From Streptomyces europaeiscabiei (GTDB lineage Bacteria; Actinomycetota; Actinomycetes; Streptomycetales; Streptomycetaceae), in the NCBI RefSeq assembly GCF_001550375.1, contig NZ_LRTR01000387.1, forward strand, positions 1 to 38,130: a stretch of DNA of 38,130 nucleotides. Reading direction: 5' to 3'. A model generated the notes under the pieces. It made no database searches and had not been told where the DNA came from. It was given only the letters and a program-made list of their open reading frames with translations. Shown piece by piece: positions 35,183 through 38,130 of the stretch; the first letter of the stretch is position 1, and the number at the start of each line of letters is the position of its first letter. A program made the translations under genes and the position numbers.

Positions 35183-36391
35183 ATGGACCTGGAGAAGAGG
35201 CCTGCCCGACCGTCCGCCCCGCCGTTCGCCCCGCCGACCGCCGAGCGGCCGGCGGGGCGGACGCCTGAGCGGCAGCAGACGCCCGAGGGGTGCCTCGTCG
35301 TCGCGATCCGGATTCCCGTGCGGATCGTCGTGCTCGTGCTGGTCGTGCCGGTGCGGATGGTGTGGGACGTGCTCGTGGTGGTCGGGCGGTTCCTGACGGA
35401 CACCGTGTTGCGCCCACTGGGGCGGGTGTCGCTGTGGGTCGCCAGGGCCGTCCTCGTGTGGCCGTGGGTGGCGCTGTGGCGGTACGTCGTCGTGCCGGTC
35501 GCCAAAGGGCTCGGCCGGCTCGGGTACTGGCTGCTGGTCGTGCCGGCGGTGTGGCTGTATCGGTACGTGCTGACGCCCGTGGGACACACGATCGCCTGGG
35601 TGGCCGCCGGGATCCGGAGCGGGGCGGTCCGGGCGGCCGCCGGGGTCTGCGCCGGGCTCGGGTGGCTGTACCGGCGGACGTTGGCGCCGCTCGGACGGGG
35701 CATCGCCTGGCTGGCCAGGGGCATCGGGGTCGGGATCGCCGCCGTCGCGGTCGCGCTGTTCACGGCCTCGGCCTGGCTGGTGCGGTACCTCCTCGTCGTC
35801 CCGGCCCTGTGGCTGTACCGGTATGTGCTGACGCCCGTGGGACACGCGATCGCGTGGTTGGCACGAGGCGTCGTGCGGCTCGTACGGACGATCCTCGCCG
35901 GGCTCTGGCTCGGGATCTACTGGACGTCGCGCGTGCTGCTCGTACTGCCCGCTCTCGCCGTGTGGCGGTGGGTGCTCGCACCGGTCGGGCGGATGCTCGC
36001 CGTCGTGGGACGGGAGATCTGGGACGCCCTCCGACACGCATGGCGCGTGGCGGGGCGGATCTCGCTCGCCGTCGGCCGGTTCCTGGCGAACCTCTTCCGG
36101 TGGATCTTCGTCGAGCCGACGCGGTGGGTGTACCGGACGGTCCTCACGCCCGCCGGCCACTTCGTACGGGATGCCGTGTGGAAGCCGGTCGCGGCGGTCG
36201 GGCGCATGGTGGGCCGTACCATCCGGCAGGCCCTGGCCGCCGCCCGCGAGTCCGTCCGCCAGGCCCGTGCCGGTGTGCGGTCGGCGCTCTTCGGGCGGCC
36301 GGCGGAGCCGAAGCCTGTCCACCGGCGGGAACCGGGGGCCGCCGGGACACGTACTCTTGATAGCAGTACGACCGCACTCACGAAGGACTGA
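35183..36391 (+). CDS. Membrane protein made of repeated VLTPVG hairpin units, unknown function
   Basis: 402 residues, ATG 35183. After a Pro/Arg-rich start (1-36) the protein is nearly all Val, Leu, Trp, Arg, Ala and Gly. The motif (R/Y)xVLxPxG(R/H) occurs seven times (Pro at about 78, 105, 132, 169, 218, 267, 323); three longer units of the form LLVVPAxWLYRYVLTPVGHxIAWLARG start near 116, 203 and 252, the last two 49 residues apart. Each unit looks like a hydrophobic strand/helix, Pro-Gly turn and an amphipathic helix with Arg. The Trp/Arg pattern suggests repeated membrane-embedded hairpins rather than classical helices. The C-terminal 70 residues are basic. The stop is in the same frame as the next gene, which follows at once. 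I do not recognise a named family. Confidence 0.8.
   Translation: MDLEKRPARPSAPPFAPPTAERPAGRTPERQQTPEGCLVVAIRIPVRIVVLVLVVPVRMVWDVLVVVGRFLTDTVLRPLGRVSLWVARAVLVWPWVALWRYVVVPVAKGLGRLGYWLLVVPAVWLYRYVLTPVGHTIAWVAAGIRSGAVRAAAGVCAGLGWLYRRTLAPLGRGIAWLARGIGVGIAAVAVALFTASAWLVRYLLVVPALWLYRYVLTPVGHAIAWLARGVVRLVRTILAGLWLGIYWTSRVLLVLPALAVWRWVLAPVGRMLAVVGREIWDALRHAWRVAGRISLAVGRFLANLFRWIFVEPTRWVYRTVLTPAGHFVRDAVWKPVAAVGRMVGRTIRQALAAARESVRQARAGVRSALFGRPAEPKPVHRREPGAAGTRTLDSSTTALTKD
35567..35845 (+). repeat. Internal DNA repeat of the VLTPVG gene
   Basis: A 21-bp string beginning GTGCTGACGCCCGTGGG is identical at 35567-35587 and 35825-35845 (258 bp, 86 codons apart), within a near-identical region of about 60 bp. 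It shows that the protein repeats arose or are kept alike by DNA duplication or gene conversion. Confidence 0.9.
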
Positions 36392-36439
36392 GCGACACTG
36401 GGCAAGCGACAGCCCGAAGGCCCGCCGCCCGCACCCGCG

Positions 36440-37264
36440 GTGCAGCGCATCCGACTGCGCTACACCAAGCGCGGCCGCCTCCGGTTCACCAGCCACCGTG
36501 ACTTCCAGCGCGCCTTCGAGCGTGCGCTGCGCCGTGCCGAGGTACCGATGGCGTACTCGGCGGGGTTCACGCCGCATCCGAAGGTGTCGTACGCCAATGC
36601 CGCACCCACCGGCACGGGCAGTGAGGCGGAGTACCTGGAGATCGCGCTCACCGACGCGCGCGACCCTGAGAAGCTCAGGATCCTGCTCGACGAGTCGCTG
36701 CCCACCGGGCTCGACATCGTCGACGCGGTCGAGGCCCGGACCTCCGGGCTCGCCGACCGGCTCACGGCCTCCGTGTGGGAGCTGCGCCTGGACGGCGTGG
36801 ACCCGGCGGACGCCGGGCGCGCGGTCGAGGCCTTCAAGGCGGCGGACCTCGTCGAGGTCCAGCGCAGGGCCAAGAACGGCGTACGGACCTTCGACGCCAG
36901 GGCCGCCGTCGTCGATCTCGAGAGCCGTGACGGACGGGACGGAAGCGACGGACCTGACGGTTCTGAGACGTCCGGTCCACAGGCTGATAGGCCGACGGAC
37001 CAGCCCTGTGCGATACTGCGGCTGGTTGTTCGGCACGTGACGCCTGCCGTACGACCCGACGACGTCCTGTCCGGTCTCCGCGCCGTGGCCGACCTGGCGC
37101 CGCCGGTCCCCGCAGCGGTGACCAGGCTGGCGCAGGGGCTTTTCGATGCAGAGAGCGGCACGGTGACCGACCCGCTCGCGCCCGACCGCGAGGCAGCGCC
37201 GGCCCTCTCAACGGCCGAACCCGCTGCCGCCGCGAAGGCGTCGGCGCCGGTAGGCCCCGCGTAG
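36440..37264 (+). CDS. TIGR03936/DUF2344 radical-SAM-linked protein
   Basis: 274 residues from GTG 36440. The conserved start RIRLRYTKRGRLRFTSHRDFQRAFERALRRAEVPMAYSAGFTPHPKVSY marks the family. This is the partner domain of the radical SAM protein at 30145, often fused to its C-terminus. The C-terminal half is a variable, acidic linker plus Ala/Pro-rich tail. The true start may be CTG 36398: AAGGA lies 10 nt before it, the frame is open (LGKRQPEGPPPAPAVQR) right after the upstream TGA 36389-36391, and GTG 36440 has no ribosome binding site. It lies just before the RNase E/G gene, the standard context for the family. Confidence 0.92.
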   Translation: MQRIRLRYTKRGRLRFTSHRDFQRAFERALRRAEVPMAYSAGFTPHPKVSYANAAPTGTGSEAEYLEIALTDARDPEKLRILLDESLPTGLDIVDAVEARTSGLADRLTASVWELRLDGVDPADAGRAVEAFKAADLVEVQRRAKNGVRTFDARAAVVDLESRDGRDGSDGPDGSETSGPQADRPTDQPCAILRLVVRHVTPAVRPDDVLSGLRAVADLAPPVPAAVTRLAQGLFDAESGTVTDPLAPDREAAPALSTAEPAAAAKASAPVGPA

Positions 37265-37344
37265 GGACGAACGTCGTAGCGCCGCCCTCTGATCCGGGAG
37301 CCACCTGGATCGGGCAGCGCACCGACCACAAGACTTTCGCCAGG

Positions 37345-37365
37345 CCGTACGCAACATGCGTACGG
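37345..37365 (+). promoter_or_regulatory. Perfect hairpin in the RNase E/G leader
   Basis: CCGTACGC (37345-37352) and GCGTACGG (37358-37365) pair across the loop AACAT. It is in the 244-bp gap before the RNase gene, which also has GATCC/GGATC near 37291-37315. RNase E genes elsewhere control their own mRNA through leader structures; whether this stem does so is unknown. Confidence 0.5.
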
Positions 37366-37508
37366 AACCGGCGAGACAGGACACAGAGAGCTCCCGTGCG
37401 GCGCCCGCGCCCCGGACGGCGGCAGTCGCGCATGACGCGAGCCGCGGACGTCACCGGCCACGCCGGACCGAGTGCGGCGCCCGGGAGCCTGACGGGAGAA
37501 ACGCCCGC

Positions 37509-38130
37509 ATGCCCGAATCGATCGAATCCGCAGAGCCCGCGAAGGGCTCCGAGAACAACACGCCGAGCGACACCCTGCCGCCGCGCCGCCGTCGCCGTGC
37601 CGCGTCCCGCCCCGCGGGACCGCCGTCCGCCGCCTCCGAAGCGGCCGCGGAGACCACCGCGCCGGCCATACCGGTCGCCGAGTCCGAGGATCTCGCGTCC
37701 GCTGATGAGGTGACGGTCGTGGACGAGGCTGTCGTGGATGCCGAGGCCGACGAGGAAGCCGCCGAGGCCGAGACCGCCGCTGCCGAGACGTCCGCCGCCG
37801 ACGAGGAGGCCGCGCCCGCCGGTCGTACGCGCCGTCGTGCGACCCGCCGGGCATCGGCCCCCACCGGCGCGCCCCAGGCCGCCGAGGAGAGTGCCGACAC
37901 GCCCGAGGCCGCCGCCCCGGTCGAGGCTGCCGCCGTCGAGGAGGCCGCGCCCGCCGGTCGTACACGCCGTCGTGCCACGCGGCGGGTGTCCGCGCCCGCC
38001 GGTGAGCCGGTGGCCGCAGAGGTCGTTCAGGCTCCGGCGGAGGTCGCGGAAGCCGCCCCCGTCGCGGCTCCGGAGTCCGTGGAGGAGGCGGCCGAGGAGG
38101 CCGCGCCGCGTCGTACGCGTCGCCGGGCCA
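37509..38130 (+). CDS. rne: N-terminal part of RNase E/G-type ribonuclease (RNase ES), 3' end outside window
   Basis: Open from ATG 37509 (GGGAG 10 nt upstream) to the end of the window, 207 codons. Only the low-complexity N-terminal extension is visible: Ala/Glu/Val-rich acidic stretches alternate with basic blocks. PSDTLPPRRRRRAASRP is followed by copies of EEAAPAGRTRRRATRR (37803 and 37936) and a third, shorter EEAAPRRTRRRA at the end. Streptomyces RNase ES has such an extension ahead of the S1 and catalytic domains and uses it for contacts with PNPase. Identification rests on this extension and on the neighbours (ndk, DUF2344); no S1 or catalytic residues are in view. Confidence 0.85.
   Translation, partial: MPESIESAEPAKGSENNTPSDTLPPRRRRRAASRPAGPPSAASEAAAETTAPAIPVAESEDLASADEVTVVDEAVVDAEADEEAAEAETAAAETSAADEEAAPAGRTRRRATRRASAPTGAPQAAEESADTPEAAAPVEAAAVEEAAPAGRTRRRATRRVSAPAGEPVAAEVVQAPAEVAEAAPVAAPESVEEAAEEAAPRRTRRRA
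37803..37980 (+). repeat. Coding repeat in the RNase extension
   Basis: A unit of about 46 bp starting GAGGCCGCGCCCGCCGGTCG occurs near 37806 and again near 37939, with small changes. It encodes the alternating acidic/Arg-rich blocks EEAAPAGRTRRRATRR. Confidence 0.75.

Overview
The window looks like a piece of the core chromosome of a Streptomyces (or a very close actinobacterium). It is very GC-rich, with strong G/C bias at third codon positions and many GTG starts. Its gene order also matches that genus: rpiB and nei, then tig-clpP1-clpP2-clpX, valS-folC-DUF4233-ndk, mreB-mreC-mreD-mrdA-rodA(sfr), and finally the start of the gene for the large RNase E/G. From memory, Mycobacterium tuberculosis keeps rpiB, nei, tig, clpP1, clpP2, clpX, valS, folC, a DUF4233 gene, ndk and rne in the same relative order. 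The backbone is therefore an old actinobacterial block, and Streptomyces carries the mre cluster inside it.

Layout. Positions 2-931 hold the 3' end of a membrane-anchored protein, perhaps a Ser/Thr kinase tail. Next come a GABA-permease-like transporter (minus), rpiB, a Nei-type DNA glycosylase, an Eis-like acetyltransferase (minus), a membrane SpoIIE-type phosphatase, a small HD hydrolase, a membrane acyltransferase (minus), an AT-richer non-coding stretch, a 64-residue membrane protein, tRNA-Gly(UCC) (minus) and tRNA-Pro(UGG). Positions 10.1-15.0 kb form the protein quality-control block: trigger factor, ClpP1, ClpP2 and ClpX. A ClgR-box-like site lies before clpP1 and an elaborate stem structure before clpX. 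Positions 15.1-21.4 kb hold a proline/glutamine-rich membrane protein (minus), valS, folC, a DUF4233 membrane protein and ndk. Positions 21.8-28.3 kb are the mre-type wall-synthesis cluster, with a possible 44-codon His-rich small gene between mreD and mrdA.

The last 10 kb are the most unusual. A CYTH-CHAD protein precedes a radical SAM protein (TIGR03960 type). Its usual partner (TIGR03936/DUF2344) lies 4.3 kb downstream, directly before the RNase E/G gene. Between them sit a secreted collagen-like protein (39 uninterrupted Gly-X-Y triplets plus a Gln/Ser/Gly/Asn/Thr block) on the minus strand, a divergent family-2 glycosyltransferase with helical repeats, and a membrane protein built from repeated Val-Leu-Thr-Pro-Val-Gly units. 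The collagen-like protein and the glycosyltransferase are the best candidates here for a little-described system: a threonine-rich collagen rod with a possible dedicated glycosyltransferase.

Recurrent small features are a dispersed intergenic element (core GGGGCGCGGGGAACTGCG) at four loci, strong hairpin terminators after most transcription units, and several genes whose start codon lies exactly 6 nt after a TANNNT-like hexamer with no Shine-Dalgarno sequence, which suggests leaderless mRNAs.
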